This document shows, one piece after another, positions 34,200-44,040 of a stretch of 64,000 nt of DNA. Each line of letters starts with the position of its first letter. Positions within the stretch are counted from its first letter, which is position 1. Below the pieces are notes generated by a model, which saw only the letters and a list, made by a program, of their open reading frames with translations, was not told the DNA's origin and did not search any database. Origin of the DNA: Terriglobus saanensis SP1PR4. GTDB lineage: Bacteria; Acidobacteriota; Terriglobia; Terriglobales; Acidobacteriaceae. A program made the translations under genes and the position numbers. The DNA lies in assembly GCF_000179915.2 (NCBI RefSeq), contig NC_014963.1, positions 744,001 through 808,000 on the forward strand, in the 5' to 3' direction.

Positions 34200-37100
34200 T
34201 TGAAAGTAGCTGTCTCCAGGTGTTTGATCCTGGTGTCTCTGATAGGGTGCGCTCTGCGCGGAGTCGCTCAGCAGGCGACGCTGATTGCGGACGCAGAGGT
34301 CACGAGCGTTCACTCCACTACAAATTATGGCGCCCTCTCCAACCTGTATGTGGGTGGCGGAGCGACGAGTCTGCTCCAGTTCGATCTTGGTGCTCTTCCG
34401 AGTGGAACGGGAGCGGCACAGATTGCGCGGGCGACCCTGCGTTTGTATGCGAATCGCGTGGACGTTGCGGGGACGATCACCGTGCAGGCGGTCAGTGGGA
34501 TGTGGACAGAGAGCGACGTGACCTTCGCTTCGATTCCTTCATTGAACTCTGTGGTTGAGTCTTTTCCGGTCGCGCAGCCGGAGCAGTTTGTGACCGCGGA
34601 TGTCACGGCGCTGGTGCAGCAGTGGGTGGCCGCGCCTGCGAAGAACTTTGGGCTGGCGCTCTCCGCGGGTAGCGCGAGCGCGGTCTTCGACAGCAAGGAG
34701 AACGACGACACGGCGCATCCGGCGGTGCTGGAGATCGCCCTGGTGAACAGTGGGGCGACTGGCCCCAAGGGCGATCAGGGCGCGACCGGAGCGCAGGGGC
34801 CGCAGGGCATCCAGGGGCCTCGGGGTCTGGATGGACAGCAGGGTTTGATGGGGCCGCAGGGCCTTACGGGAGCGCCGGGTGCATCTGGGCCGGTTGGAGT
34901 GCAAGGGCCTGCCGGACCCATGGGGCTGCAAGGGGGTAAAGGAGATGCGGGGGCAAAGTTTCGTGGGGCGTATGACTCGGCCCAGAACTATGCCGTGAAC
35001 GATGTGGTCACTTGGCTCAACTCCGCATGGATCTCGACGGTGGATTCGAACCATGGCAATACGCCTAGTTTTTCACCGTCGCAGTGGGCCGTGCTGGTTC
35101 CAGCGGCGGTCGGGGAACAGGGAGTTCCGGGCGCGACCGGACCTCAGGGCCTGCAAGGCCCGCAAGGATTTCGGGGAGAGACGGGTGCCACGGGCCTCCA
35201 GGGGCCGCAGGGTCTGACGGGTGCCACGGGGAGGCCGGGCTTTGTGTACCAAGGGACGTATCAGTCCACGACGAACTACACGGCGGGCGATGTGGTGCTT
35301 TGGGAGGGGGAGAGCTGGGCTTCGTTGACTGAGGCCAATCATGGCAACACGCCGAATTTATCCCCAGAGTTCTGGGGGATGCTGACGTCGACTGGACCGC
35401 AGGGTGTGCCGGGAGTGGCTGGAGCGACGGGTCCGCAGGGTCCTCAGGGCATTCAGGGGCAATTCGGTGCGCAGGGAGAGCGTGGTCTGCCCGGCCAAAC
35501 GGGACCTCCGGGGGCGCAAGGGCCGCAGGGGATTCCGGGAGCAGAGGGAGCCCTGGGGGCGACGGGAGCAAAAGGAGACAGGGGCGAGCCGGGGCCGGTC
35601 GGGTTGACCTGGCGCGGAGCGTACGTGTCCGGCACGAATTATGCCTTGAACGATGCTGTGGCCTGGCAGGGGCAGAGCTGGTTGTCCATTGCGGCCAGTA
35701 ACGCTGGCAATCCGCCGGATGCGAGTCCGCTGTGGTGGACGCTGCTGGCCGCGCAGGGAGCGCAGGGGCAGGTGGGCGAGATTGGCGCTGTCGGGCCGCA
35801 GGGGCCGCGCGGTCTGCAGGGCGAGGCCGGGTTGACCGGGTTGACTGGGCCGCAAGGGCTCACAGGCTCGCAGGGCGAGGCGGGGGCGAGGTTTATCGGG
35901 ACATATGACGCGACGGTGAACTATGCGCTGCACGATGTGGTGACCTTTGGCGGCTCGAGTTGGATATCGCTGTTCGCCAGCAACCAAGGGAATACGCCGG
36001 GAGCGTCTGGTGCCACACAGTGGTCGTTGATGGCGGCGAAGGGAGATGCGGGAGTGGCTGGTCCGCAGGGACTTCAGGGAGTTGCTGGGGCGATCGGGGC
36101 TGTGGGAGCGACTGGGCCGCAGGGCGTTCGAGGAGATCCGGGACCACAAGGCATTGCCGGTCCTACCGGGGCAACGGGCGCGACCGGCCAGCAGGGGCCA
36201 CAGGGCGCAAAAGGGGATGCTGGCGCAACCGGAGCGGTGGGCGCGCGCGGGCTTCAGTGGATGGGAACGTATGTCTCCGGGACGAACTATGCCCTGGGGG
36301 ATGCAGTTGCTTTGGATGGTTCGAGCTATGTCTCGCTGGTGGATGGCAACGTCGGCAATACGCCTGGTTTTTCCGGCGTGACGCAGTGGGCTTTGCTTTC
36401 TGCGAAAGGGGATGTCGGGGCTGCGGGAACTGCGGGCGTCAACGGGTTGAATGGAAGCAACGGAACGGCAGCAACGGTGCAGGTGGGGAGTGTGAACACG
36501 GGGGCTGCGGGAACGCCAGTCTCTGTGCAGAATATGGGGACGGCGAGTGCCGCTGTGTTGAACTTTGCTATTCCGCAGGGAGCACGCGGAGCTACCGGTG
36601 ATGCAGGTCTGAATTACAAGGGAGCGTGGAATGCTGCTACGGGATATGCGCTGCATGATGCGGTGAGCTTTGGCGGTTCGAGCTATCTTGCAGTCGCTGC
36701 GAATAGTGAAACGAATCCAGCCGACGATGTAGCTGCGGGCGGGTCGAACTGGGCGGTATTGGCTCAACAGGGAACTCCAGGAGAAGCGGGGGCTGCGACA
36801 GTGCAGATTGGAAGCGTGACGAGCGGTGCTGCCGCAAGCGTTACGAACTCGGGAACACAGAATGCCGCTGTGTTGAACTTCACTCTCCCCGCTGGCCCTG
36901 CTGGATCTGCGGGCGCAACGGGCGCGGTGGGCATGACCTATCGCGGAGCGTGGAGCGGTGCAAACCAGTATTCGGCGAGCGATGCTGTGACCCTCAATGG
37001 GACGTCGTATCTTGCACTGACGTCGAACACGAACGTGAATCCGGCGAGCGATGTGTCTGCTTCCGCGGGGCACTGGGCGGTGCTTGCGGCTGAGGGAACT

Positions 37101-37637
37101 TCAGGTGCCACAGGAGATGTGGGACCAGCGGGGCCGAGCGGAAGTGCGGCGACTGTATCGATCGGAAGCGTGACGACCGGAACAGCGGCGGTGACGAACT
37201 CAGGAACGTCTTCGGCGGCAGTGTTGAACTTCGTTCTTCCAGCAGGCGGCGGCGCGAGCGCAGGAGGTGCGGCGTACTCCTCGATCCATACGGTTACGGG
37301 CGGTGTGGGAGCCAATGTCTTCTACTCACCTATGGCAGATCTGAAGGCGAGTACCGAGACCTCGACCGTGCTGGGGTATCTCGGGCAGGCATGCACGGTG
37401 AACGCGGTGGATATCTACAACTCCGCAACAACGAGTGCCAGCGTAGACATCCGTACAGGCACTGCGCCGGGAGCCATGGCGCTCGCTTCAGGGGTGACGA
37501 CCTGTACTGCGCTGGCCGGAAAGACGACGGCTTGTCCGGGACCGGGTGCGCTGCCTGCGGGGAGCTTTATCGACCTCAAGATTGTTCCGGGAACGAGTAC
37601 CTCTACATTTGTGTGGAGCTCCTTTGTCTGCCAGTAG
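34200..37637 (+). CDS. Secreted collagen-like protein with DNRLRE domain and repeated CBM-like modules
   Basis: 1,145 residues from a TTG at 34200 (AGGTAGG upstream), with a signal peptide ending near GVAQ. Residues 25-180 form a DNRLRE-type beta domain ([22 protein letters not shown]). From 185 on, Gly-X-Y collagen stretches alternate with seven modules of about 50 residues (near 253, 347, 468, 562, 683, 802 and 910) of the form GxYxxxxNYxxxDVVxxxGxxWxSxxxxNxGNTPxxSxxxWxxL, resembling small chitin-binding CBM5/12 modules. The last third also has VQVGSVNTG...AAVLNF(A/T)IPQG repeats, and a C-terminal domain of about 110 residues. Probably an extracellular fibre for adhesion or glycan binding. 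The terminal domain is not recognised. Confidence 0.9.
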   Translation: MKVAVSRCLILVSLIGCALRGVAQQATLIADAEVTSVHSTTNYGALSNLYVGGGATSLLQFDLGALPSGTGAAQIARATLRLYANRVDVAGTITVQAVSGMWTESDVTFASIPSLNSVVESFPVAQPEQFVTADVTALVQQWVAAPAKNFGLALSAGSASAVFDSKENDDTAHPAVLEIALVNSGATGPKGDQGATGAQGPQGIQGPRGLDGQQGLMGPQGLTGAPGASGPVGVQGPAGPMGLQGGKGDAGAKFRGAYDSAQNYAVNDVVTWLNSAWISTVDSNHGNTPSFSPSQWAVLVPAAVGEQGVPGATGPQGLQGPQGFRGETGATGLQGPQGLTGATGRPGFVYQGTYQSTTNYTAGDVVLWEGESWASLTEANHGNTPNLSPEFWGMLTSTGPQGVPGVAGATGPQGPQGIQGQFGAQGERGLPGQTGPPGAQGPQGIPGAEGALGATGAKGDRGEPGPVGLTWRGAYVSGTNYALNDAVAWQGQSWLSIAASNAGNPPDASPLWWTLLAAQGAQGQVGEIGAVGPQGPRGLQGEAGLTGLTGPQGLTGSQGEAGARFIGTYDATVNYALHDVVTFGGSSWISLFASNQGNTPGASGATQWSLMAAKGDAGVAGPQGLQGVAGAIGAVGATGPQGVRGDPGPQGIAGPTGATGATGQQGPQGAKGDAGATGAVGARGLQWMGTYVSGTNYALGDAVALDGSSYVSLVDGNVGNTPGFSGVTQWALLSAKGDVGAAGTAGVNGLNGSNGTAATVQVGSVNTGAAGTPVSVQNMGTASAAVLNFAIPQGARGATGDAGLNYKGAWNAATGYALHDAVSFGGSSYLAVAANSETNPADDVAAGGSNWAVLAQQGTPGEAGAATVQIGSVTSGAAASVTNSGTQNAAVLNFTLPAGPAGSAGATGAVGMTYRGAWSGANQYSASDAVTLNGTSYLALTSNTNVNPASDVSASAGHWAVLAAEGTSGATGDVGPAGPSGSAATVSIGSVTTGTAAVTNSGTSSAAVLNFVLPAGGGASAGGAAYSSIHTVTGGVGANVFYSPMADLKASTETSTVLGYLGQACTVNAVDIYNSATTSASVDIRTGTAPGAMALASGVTTCTALAGKTTACPGPGALPAGSFIDLKIVPGTSTSTFVWSSFVCQ

Positions 37638-37681
37638 TTGGCAGAACGGCTATGCTGTTGGGAAAGTACAGGAGCAATGGA

Positions 37682-39190
37682 ATGAAGGTATTGCGCACGG
37701 TGGCCTTGGGTGTTTTGTGTGGTGTGAGTGTTTGTGGAGTGGCGCAGACGGCCGAGGCGCCGGGGTCGGTGGCCGCGCAGGCCTTGATGCTGGATGGCGT
37801 GATTGCGGAGTGGCATGCTACTGCGGATGGTCGCGACTTCAAACTGGTGAAGCAGGCGGTGGACAAGCATCTGACGGCGGACGGCGTGCTGGATGTTACG
37901 GGTGCGGATGCCGTAGCGATGGGCGTTCCGGTGGTGACGCTTTATCGCGTGACGCTGGAGGCGAAGTACTGGAAGGCCGCGACGGCGATTCATGAGGGGC
38001 TTGCCGGGGCGAAGCCGGCGTCTCCGGAAGAGATGTATTTTGCGGCGACTTTTCTGGCGGCGTACACGGCCACGGCGCATGAGAATTATGCCGAGGTAAA
38101 GCAGGCTTTTGCGTCGGCTGACACCTCTGCGTGGCGGCTGGCTGCGCTGGTGGATGGGATCGACTTTCTACCTGCGAATGCGGCAGAGCGCGCGGATTTA
38201 ATCTCCGCATTGCAGCGTGCTGCGGAGAAGACTTCTGCGTCCGGCGTCGTCGGCGAACGTCTGCGGAGCTATGCGCTGTTGAAGGCGGTAAGGATGGGGC
38301 TGCTGCCGCAGAAGATCGAGGCGGCTACATTGAAGTCGGCCACGAAGCTGCGCGGCGATGCGGGTGTGGATGCGAAGGGGCAGGACCTGCGCGAGGCGGG
38401 AGCGGCGATGCTGCTTTCGAGCGAGCTTGACCAGAGTGCGACCGCGCTCACGGAGCAGGGCAAGACGGTTGGGATCGATGCGTGGTTCAACTCGCAGATG
38501 CGCAAGGGACCGAATGGAGCGGACGGGTCGTTTCACTATAAGTGGGATGATGACGCGAACAGCGGCTTCTCGTTCTTTGGCCGCGCGTTTGAGCGTTATG
38601 GCGCGCAGCTGACGACCGTGGGTAAACCGACGGCCGAGAGTCTGAAGGGCGTGAAGGTCTACATCATCGCGTCCCCGGATATTCCTTCCAAGAATCCGAA
38701 GCCGAACTATGCGGATAGCGCCGATGCCGAGGCGGTTGCCGGATGGGTGAATGCGGGTGGCGTGTTGCTGGTGATGCAGAACGATGGCACCAATGCGGAG
38801 TTCGAGCACTTCAACGGGATTACGGAGCGCTTCGGGATTCATCTGAACGCTGTGCTTCGGAATACGGTCGAGGGCAGCAAGTACGAGCAGGGCAAGGTTG
38901 TGATTCCTGCGGGAACGACGGGTGTCTTTCGCGATGCGCACAACGCGTATATGAAGGAGATCTGCACAATCTCCACGCAGGCCCCGGCGGTGCCTGTGCT
39001 GCGCGACATGCTGCATAACTCTGGCGAGGTTTATATGGCGGTCGCCAAGTACGGCAAGGGAACGGTGTATGCCGTGGTCGATCCGTGGCTCTATAACGAG
39101 TACACGGATGGACGGAAGTTGCCTGCGGAGTGGGACCAGTTTGCTGCGGCCAAGGATCTTGCGCGGTGGGCTTTGGAGCAGAGTAAGTAG
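37682..39190 (+). CDS. Secreted protein of unknown function (GH105/DUF4350-like features)
   Basis: 502 residues from the ATG at 37682, with AGGAG upstream and 44 bases after the collagen-like gene. Signal peptide about residues 1-22. The N-terminal 180 residues are helical and hint at an unsaturated-glucuronyl-hydrolase-type barrel too short to be complete. From about 255 (FNSQMRKGPNGADGSFHYKWDDDANSGFSFFGRAFERYGAQL) the sequence moves into a DUF4350/glutamine-amidotransferase-like region: VKVYIIASPDIPSKNPKPNY, AEAVAGWVNAGGVLLVMQND, and GKGTVYAVVDPWLYNEY. The family link is a judgement from pattern; an envelope or polysaccharide role would fit. Confidence 0.8.
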   Translation: MKVLRTVALGVLCGVSVCGVAQTAEAPGSVAAQALMLDGVIAEWHATADGRDFKLVKQAVDKHLTADGVLDVTGADAVAMGVPVVTLYRVTLEAKYWKAATAIHEGLAGAKPASPEEMYFAATFLAAYTATAHENYAEVKQAFASADTSAWRLAALVDGIDFLPANAAERADLISALQRAAEKTSASGVVGERLRSYALLKAVRMGLLPQKIEAATLKSATKLRGDAGVDAKGQDLREAGAAMLLSSELDQSATALTEQGKTVGIDAWFNSQMRKGPNGADGSFHYKWDDDANSGFSFFGRAFERYGAQLTTVGKPTAESLKGVKVYIIASPDIPSKNPKPNYADSADAEAVAGWVNAGGVLLVMQNDGTNAEFEHFNGITERFGIHLNAVLRNTVEGSKYEQGKVVIPAGTTGVFRDAHNAYMKEICTISTQAPAVPVLRDMLHNSGEVYMAVAKYGKGTVYAVVDPWLYNEYTDGRKLPAEWDQFAAAKDLARWALEQSK

Positions 39191-39209
39191 GCTTGGCACG
39201 GGTAAACAA

Positions 39210-39286
39210 CAGATCCCTTCGCTTCGCTACGGGATGACAAAAAAGGCGATTTTGTCATCCCGCAGCGTTAGCGAAGGGATCTGCTT
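39210..39286. repeat. Inverted pair of family B repeats
   Basis: Copy 2 (39210-39243) and copy 3 in opposite orientation (39251-39286) share GATCCCTTCGC and GGGATGACAAAA ends and face each other, so the pair can fold into one long hairpin. It follows the stop at 39190 and directly precedes a family A copy. Confidence 0.8.
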
Positions 39287-39289
39287 TCT

Positions 39290-39363
39290 TTCCTGACGAA
39301 TCTGGTTTGTGCGCTCTGCGCGACCCCACCCTTTCGCGATAAAGCCGCGAAAGAATGGGGCAC
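39290..39363. repeat. TGGGGCAC hairpin repeat (family A), copy 3
   Basis: TTCCTGACGAATCTGG, then TTTGTGCGCTCTGCGCGA, then arms CCCCACCCTTTCGCG (39324-39338) and CGCGAAAGAATGGGG (39346-39360), ending in CAC. It sits between two convergent genes. Confidence 0.85.
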
Positions 39364-39369
39364 AGATCG

Positions 39370-39717
39370 TTAGTCTTCGAGGGCGGTGGCGAGGGAGGAT
39401 TTCAGGGCGTCTACGTCTTTGCGGAGACGTTCGGGTTGGGGAAGGCCGGGGTTTTCCAGATCGAGTTCGATGCGGCGTGCGATCGCGGTGGCTTCCAGAT
39501 AACCGAACATGCCGAGCGAGCCAGCGAGTTTGTGCGAGATCGAGGTCACCTCGGAGCGCAGGTCAGGATCGAGAGTGCGGGTCTCGGTGAGTTCTTCGGC
39601 CGCGCGATCGAGAAGGTCGAGGCGTTCGCGGAAGGAGGAGCGGTTTTCCTTCCAGATCGCGGCGATTTTTTGCGCGGCGAGCTTTTCTTTTTCGGTTTGG
39701 ATTAGATTGCGGGTCAT
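39370..39717 (-). CDS. HPt (histidine phosphotransfer) domain protein
   Basis: 115 residues, all alpha. The phospho-accepting His is in SISHKLAGSLGMFGYLEATAIARRIE, the typical HPt motif HKLxGxxxxxG. It should shuttle phosphate between the receiver domains of the upstream hybrid kinase and a response regulator. It is the last gene of a three-gene group (kinase, receiver, HPt), 17 bases after the receiver gene. Confidence 0.93.
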   Translation of the reverse strand: MTRNLIQTEKEKLAAQKIAAIWKENRSSFRERLDLLDRAAEELTETRTLDPDLRSEVTSISHKLAGSLGMFGYLEATAIARRIELDLENPGLPQPERLRKDVDALKSSLATALED

Positions 39718-39734
39718 AGCGTCTGCCTTGGAGT

Positions 39735-40112
39735 TCAGTCGATCTTCCAGCCGAGGGTATCTGCGATCTGCTGGGCCAGGGTGAGAGGGTCAAAGGGTTT
39801 GAAGAGGACCGCAGCGACGCCAAGGTCTGCAAAGCGGCGCTGGTCCACTCCCTGTACCTTCGCGGTGAGCAGAATGACGGGGATGGAGGCCGTGGCGGGG
39901 TCCTTCGCGAGTTCGCGGAAAGTGGTGGGGCCGTCCATGCCGGGCATCATGACATCCATGAGAATCGCGTCGGGCTGTTCGGCGAGGGCTTTCCGGATAC
40001 CCTCGGCGCCGGAGCTTGCGGTGGTGATCTTCCAATCCGCGGTTGTTTCGAGGCTGAGAGACGCCACCTCGCGGATGTCGTCTTCGTCGTCAATGATGAG
40101 TACGTGAGGCAT
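39735..40112 (-). CDS. Single-domain response regulator (CheY-like)
   Basis: 125 residues, one receiver domain and no output domain. The acidic pair is DDED (8-11), the phospho-acceptor Asp lies in AILMDVMMPGMDG, a Thr is in LLTAKVQG, and the conserved Lys is in LFKPFDP. It lies 26 bases downstream of the hybrid kinase gene and 17 bases upstream of the HPt gene, so it is probably the relay intermediate or final effector of that system. Confidence 0.94.
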   Translation of the reverse strand: MPHVLIIDDEDDIREVASLSLETTADWKITTASSGAEGIRKALAEQPDAILMDVMMPGMDGPTTFRELAKDPATASIPVILLTAKVQGVDQRRFADLGVAAVLFKPFDPLTLAQQIADTLGWKID

Positions 40113-40138
40113 CGGGGTCTTTCTAAGGCTTGAGATGC

Positions 40139-41836
40139 CTAAAGGGATTCAGGAGTCAGCGGGGGTTGTTGGGAAAGTGTCTGACGGCCCACCATGGCGA
40201 GCACAAGGGACTGGACCTCGTGGGGATGGACCCCGGCCTTGGTGAGGAAGTGGGTGGGGGCGAGGTGTGTGCCGGATTTTTCCTGGTCCGTAAAGTCGCG
40301 GCCGGAGTAGACGACGATGGGAAGGAAGCGCAGGTCGTCGTTTTCGCGGAGGGTGCGAATGAGGGAGAACCCATCGCCATCGGGAAGGGAGAGATCGAGC
40401 AAAAGCACGTGCGGGCGGCTCAGGGCACAGTATTCCACCGCTTCCTGAAGGGTGGAGACGTGGTGAACGTTGACGCCGGTGTTCTGAAATCCGATGCGGA
40501 CGACTTCGGCGAAGTCCAGATCGTCCTCCACGAGGAGGATGCAGGGCACAGCGCTGGTGTTCTCTAAGACGCGGGAGAGTTCGCTGAGGAGAAACTCTTC
40601 ATGAAAGGGCTTCTGGATCCAGCCCTGCGTAGGCGGGTCCATGGGGGAACGGGTCTCCGGGGGGGTCACGGTGAGGATGACGACGGGGATATGGGAGGTG
40701 GCGGGCGTGTTGCGCAGTTTCTGCAGGGTCTCCCAACCGGAGAGACCGGGCATGTGCAGATCGAGGAGGATCGCGCTGACGGGATGCTGCGCGGCGAAGG
40801 CGACCGCCTGTTCGCCACGCGCGGCTTCCACCACGATGTAGTCGTGCAGTTCGAGTTGCAGGCGAACAATTGCGCGAACGCTGGCGTCGTCATCGCAGAC
40901 GAGCACCATGGCGCGACCGTCGGAGGTGGGCGGCATGGCGAGAGGTGTCGACTCGAAGACCGGCGGAGCGCTCTTGGATCTGGGAAGCTCAACGAAGAAG
41001 GTGACTCCCGGGCCTTCGTTCTGCTCTGCCCAGATGCGACCGCCGTGCTGCTGGACGATGCCGCGCGAGATCGTCAGGCCGAGACCGGTACCGCCTTTTT
41101 GCCTGGAGTCGGAGGGTTCCACCTGCTGAAAGCGGTCGAAGATAAGGTCGAGTTTGCCCTCGGGGATGCCGCGTCCGGCGTCGATCACACGCAGCAGAAT
41201 GGTGGTCGCATGAATCTCGGTTTTGATGCGGATGGAGGAACCGGGATCGGAGAACTTGATGGCATTGGAGAGAAGGTTGGTGACCACCTGACCGATGCGG
41301 TCCGGATCGGCCTGGATGCCGCTGGAGAGATCTGCAGGGGCACTCAACTCGATGTGGACATGGGCCTCGGTGGCAAGAGGCATCAGATCATCCACCGAAC
41401 GTTCCAGGATGGTCGAAAGAGAGCAGGCCGAGGTACGCAGCGGAGACCGTCCGGACTGAATGCGTTCCAGGTCGAGGATGTCGTTAATGAGACGAATAAG
41501 GCGGTCGGTGTTGGTAAGCGCAATGCGCAGTAGATTCTGGGCTTTTGGGTCATTGTTCCCAAGAAGACCGGCGGAGAGCAGGCCGAGCGCGCCGCGGATA
41601 CTGGTCAGTGGCGTGCGCAGTTCGTGGGAGACAGTCGAGATGAACTCGTTCTTGACGTCGTCAAGATGCGTTCGGGAGGACATCTGTTCGATGTGCTCGT
41701 GTTTGGCGAGGTCGAAGGCTTCGAGCGTGGCACGGTGTCTCTTCTTTTCCCGCGACAACAGGAAGAGCAGGACCGCCGCTAAGGCAGCCAGGGTGACGAT
41801 CGCGAAGAGGAGGCCAGCCCGCATAGATAGGAGCAT
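40139..41836 (-). CDS. Membrane hybrid sensor histidine kinase with two C-terminal receivers
   Basis: 565 residues from the ATG at 41836; a GTG at 41884 is possible but less natural. One membrane helix (5-27) with almost no periplasmic part leads to a HisKA domain with His71 (STVSHELRTPLTS) and a HATPase domain (QVVTNLLSNAIKFSD, IDAGRGIPEGKLDLIFDRF, GTGLGLTISRGIVQQHGG). Receiver 1 (about 325-435; AILLDLHMPGLSGW) and receiver 2 (about 440-555; VLLLDLSLPDGDGF) follow. No extracellular sensor is present, so the signal must be inside the membrane or come from a partner. It heads a phosphorelay operon and is divergent from nupC. Confidence 0.94.
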   Translation of the reverse strand: MLLSMRAGLLFAIVTLAALAAVLLFLLSREKKRHRATLEAFDLAKHEHIEQMSSRTHLDDVKNEFISTVSHELRTPLTSIRGALGLLSAGLLGNNDPKAQNLLRIALTNTDRLIRLINDILDLERIQSGRSPLRTSACSLSTILERSVDDLMPLATEAHVHIELSAPADLSSGIQADPDRIGQVVTNLLSNAIKFSDPGSSIRIKTEIHATTILLRVIDAGRGIPEGKLDLIFDRFQQVEPSDSRQKGGTGLGLTISRGIVQQHGGRIWAEQNEGPGVTFFVELPRSKSAPPVFESTPLAMPPTSDGRAMVLVCDDDASVRAIVRLQLELHDYIVVEAARGEQAVAFAAQHPVSAILLDLHMPGLSGWETLQKLRNTPATSHIPVVILTVTPPETRSPMDPPTQGWIQKPFHEEFLLSELSRVLENTSAVPCILLVEDDLDFAEVVRIGFQNTGVNVHHVSTLQEAVEYCALSRPHVLLLDLSLPDGDGFSLIRTLRENDDLRFLPIVVYSGRDFTDQEKSGTHLAPTHFLTKAGVHPHEVQSLVLAMVGRQTLSQQPPLTPESL

Positions 41837-41914
41837 GGTACCCCAGGTAGTTTGAAAGGGGAGGCACCGATATACACTTGCCACGTTCCCGAAATTATTT
41901 ATGGAGGCGGCAAC

Positions 41915-43153
41915 TTGGCCCGTTTTACCGGATTGATCGGACTTGCTGTCCTGTTGGCGGTTGCTTACCTGCTGTCGACCAACCGGCGCGCGATCAAGTG
42001 GCGGACCGTCCTCTGGGGACTGGGATTACAGGTTTTCTTTGCGATTCTGGTGATCAAGTTCCCTTTTGGGCAGTTAGTGCTGCAAAAGGGATCGGCGATC
42101 ATCACGTCGCTGTTGGGGCATTCGGTAGACGGATCGAGGGTCGTCTTCGGCTACATGGGCGCACCGGGGCCGATGAGCGTGTTTGCGTTTGAGGTTCTGC
42201 CTACAATTATTTTTGTATCTGCTTTTTTTGCAGTGCTTTACCACATCGGCTTGATGCAGATCATCATTCGCTGGGTGGCGTGGCTGATGCAGTGGACGAT
42301 GGGGACGTCGGGCGCTGAGTCCACGAATGTAGCCGCTTCGATCTTTATGGGACAGACGGAAGCGCCGCTGACGATCCGGCCTTTTCTGGATGGAGCGACG
42401 CGCTCTGAGCTGATGACGATCATGACCAGCGGTATGGCGCATGTCTCAGGCGGCATTATGGCGGCGTATATCTTCTACGGCATTCGCGCGCAGGACCTGT
42501 TGAGCGCCGTGATCATGACGGCCCCTGGAACGATCCTTCTGAGCAAGATGCTGGTGCCGGAGACGGAGGTTCCTGCCACGGCGGGAACGGTGACGATTCC
42601 GAAGAACGAAGAGCATAAGGAAGACAACTTTATCGGCGCCATTGCGCGAGGCACGATCGATGGTGGTCAGCTGGCGTTCAACGTGGCGATCATGCTGTTG
42701 AGCTTTCTGGCGCTGGTGGGTTTGCTCAACGGCATCATGCTGGGGATCAGCAACTTCAGCTGGGCGCATGGGGTGCGGTTTCCCCATTCGATCAATGCAG
42801 TGCTCGGATTTTTCTGCGCACCGGTGGCGTGGATGATCGGGATTCCGTGGAAAGATGCGCCGATGGTCGGCAACCTGATCGGCACACGCGCGGTCTTGAA
42901 TGAGTTCATCGCGTATCAGCAGCTTGGAGCGATGGCGAAGGCGGGCGCGGTGAGCACGCGGACGTTAGCGATTGCCACGTTTGCGTTATGTGGGTTTGCA
43001 AACATTGGTTCGGTGGGCATGCAGATCGGCGGCATTGGAGCGCTGATTCCGCGACGCCGCAATGAACTGGCGAAACTGGGATTGCGCGCTCTGCTGGCGG
43101 GAACGATGGCGAACCTGATGTCGGCGAGCATTGTGAGTCTTCTGCTGAAATAG
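41915..43153 (+). CDS. nupC: NupC-family nucleoside transporter (concentrative nucleoside/cation symporter)
   Basis: 412 residues from a TTG at 41915, chosen because TGGAGG lies seven to eight bases upstream and the protein then begins directly with its first helix (ARFTGLIGLAVLLAVAYLLSTN). CNT family features: FAFEVLPTIIFVSAFFAVLYHIG, SGAESTNVAASIFMGQTEAPLTIRPF, MASGMAHVSGG-like TSGMAHVSGGIMAAY, and EFIAYQQLG; all known substrate-site residues seem present. It imports nucleosides with H+ or Na+. It is followed by PNP and uridine kinase genes on the same strand, forming a salvage operon. Confidence 0.95.
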   Translation: MARFTGLIGLAVLLAVAYLLSTNRRAIKWRTVLWGLGLQVFFAILVIKFPFGQLVLQKGSAIITSLLGHSVDGSRVVFGYMGAPGPMSVFAFEVLPTIIFVSAFFAVLYHIGLMQIIIRWVAWLMQWTMGTSGAESTNVAASIFMGQTEAPLTIRPFLDGATRSELMTIMTSGMAHVSGGIMAAYIFYGIRAQDLLSAVIMTAPGTILLSKMLVPETEVPATAGTVTIPKNEEHKEDNFIGAIARGTIDGGQLAFNVAIMLLSFLALVGLLNGIMLGISNFSWAHGVRFPHSINAVLGFFCAPVAWMIGIPWKDAPMVGNLIGTRAVLNEFIAYQQLGAMAKAGAVSTRTLAIATFALCGFANIGSVGMQIGGIGALIPRRRNELAKLGLRALLAGTMANLMSASIVSLLLK

Positions 43154-43154
43154 C

Positions 43155-43180
43155 GAATCAGCTAGTCAGCGGGTCAGCGA
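43155..43180. repeat. Short TCAGCGGG octamer repeat
   Basis: Three 8-base units between nupC and the PNP gene. AGTCAGCGGGTCAGCG (43164-43179) is identical to a 16-base stretch inside the Lhr helicase gene (54342-54357). Confidence 0.55.
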
Positions 43181-43200
43181 TCAATATTGGATGGTGAGTG

Positions 43201-44040
43201 ATGAGTTTGTATGAACGTGCGGTCGAAGCCGCGGAGTTTTTGAAGTCGAAGACGGCGGTGCGACCGCGTGTGGGCATCATCCTTGGGTCGGGGCTGGGGG
43301 AGTTTGCGGAGCAGGTGACGGACGTGGTTGCCATTCCGTATGCGGAGATCCCGAACTTTCCGCAGTCAACCGTGCAGGGGCATAGCGGGCGGATGGTGAT
43401 TGGTTCGCTATGCGGTGTCGACGTGGCCGTGATGCAGGGGCGCGTGCATGCGTATGAGGGTTATCGCATGGAGGAGGTCACATTTCCTACGCGCGTGCTG
43501 AAGCTATTCGGTGTGGAGCAGCTGGTGGTGACGAACGCCGCGGGCGGCATCGACCCTCGCTACGGGCAGGGCACGATTGTGGGGATCTGCGACCACATTA
43601 ATCTGACCGGCACGAATGCCTGCGTGGGACCGAATGAAGCCCGCTTTGGGCCGCGGTTCCATGACATGAGCGAGGCCTACTCTGAGCGGTTGCTGGAGAT
43701 CGCGCAGGAGGAAGCGCAGAAGCAGGCATGGATGTTGAAGACGGGCGTGTATCTGGCTGTGCTGGGGCCGAGTTATGAGACGCCTGCGGAGATACGTGCC
43801 TTTCGTACGCTGGGCGCGGACCTTGTGGGTATGTCCACGGTGCACGAGGTGATCGTGGCGCGGCACATGGGCATGGAAGTGCTGGGGCTGTCGCTGGTGA
43901 CGAACATGGCGGCGGGCGTGCTGGATCAGGTGATCGATCACGAAGAGGTAATGGAGATAGGACGCAAGGTGGCGGCCCAGTTCTCCTCTCTGCTGAGCGT
44001 AGTGGTGCCGCGCATGGCGGCGCTTGAGGCTGCGAAGTAA
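43201..44040 (+). CDS. Purine nucleoside phosphorylase (PNP-I, trimeric type)
   Basis: 279 residues. It splits purine nucleosides with phosphate to base and ribose-1-phosphate. Motifs: IILGSGLGEFAEQV, VQGHSGRMVIG, VVTNAAGGIDPRYGQG, GPSYETPAEIRAFRTLGADLVGMSTVHEVIVARHMG and LSLVTNMAAG. These are the low-molecular-mass trimeric PNP signature (PunA/XapA type). ATG at 43201 was chosen over a GTG one codon earlier. Its TAA overlaps the udk ATG (TAATG), so translation is coupled. Between nupC and this gene is a short octamer repeat. Confidence 0.95.
   Translation: MSLYERAVEAAEFLKSKTAVRPRVGIILGSGLGEFAEQVTDVVAIPYAEIPNFPQSTVQGHSGRMVIGSLCGVDVAVMQGRVHAYEGYRMEEVTFPTRVLKLFGVEQLVVTNAAGGIDPRYGQGTIVGICDHINLTGTNACVGPNEARFGPRFHDMSEAYSERLLEIAQEEAQKQAWMLKTGVYLAVLGPSYETPAEIRAFRTLGADLVGMSTVHEVIVARHMGMEVLGLSLVTNMAAGVLDQVIDHEEVMEIGRKVAAQFSSLLSVVVPRMAALEAAK

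Noticed and set aside
35358-37073. 571-residue open frame opposite the collagen-like gene
   Set aside because: Product of Gly-X-Y codon periodicity read in reverse.
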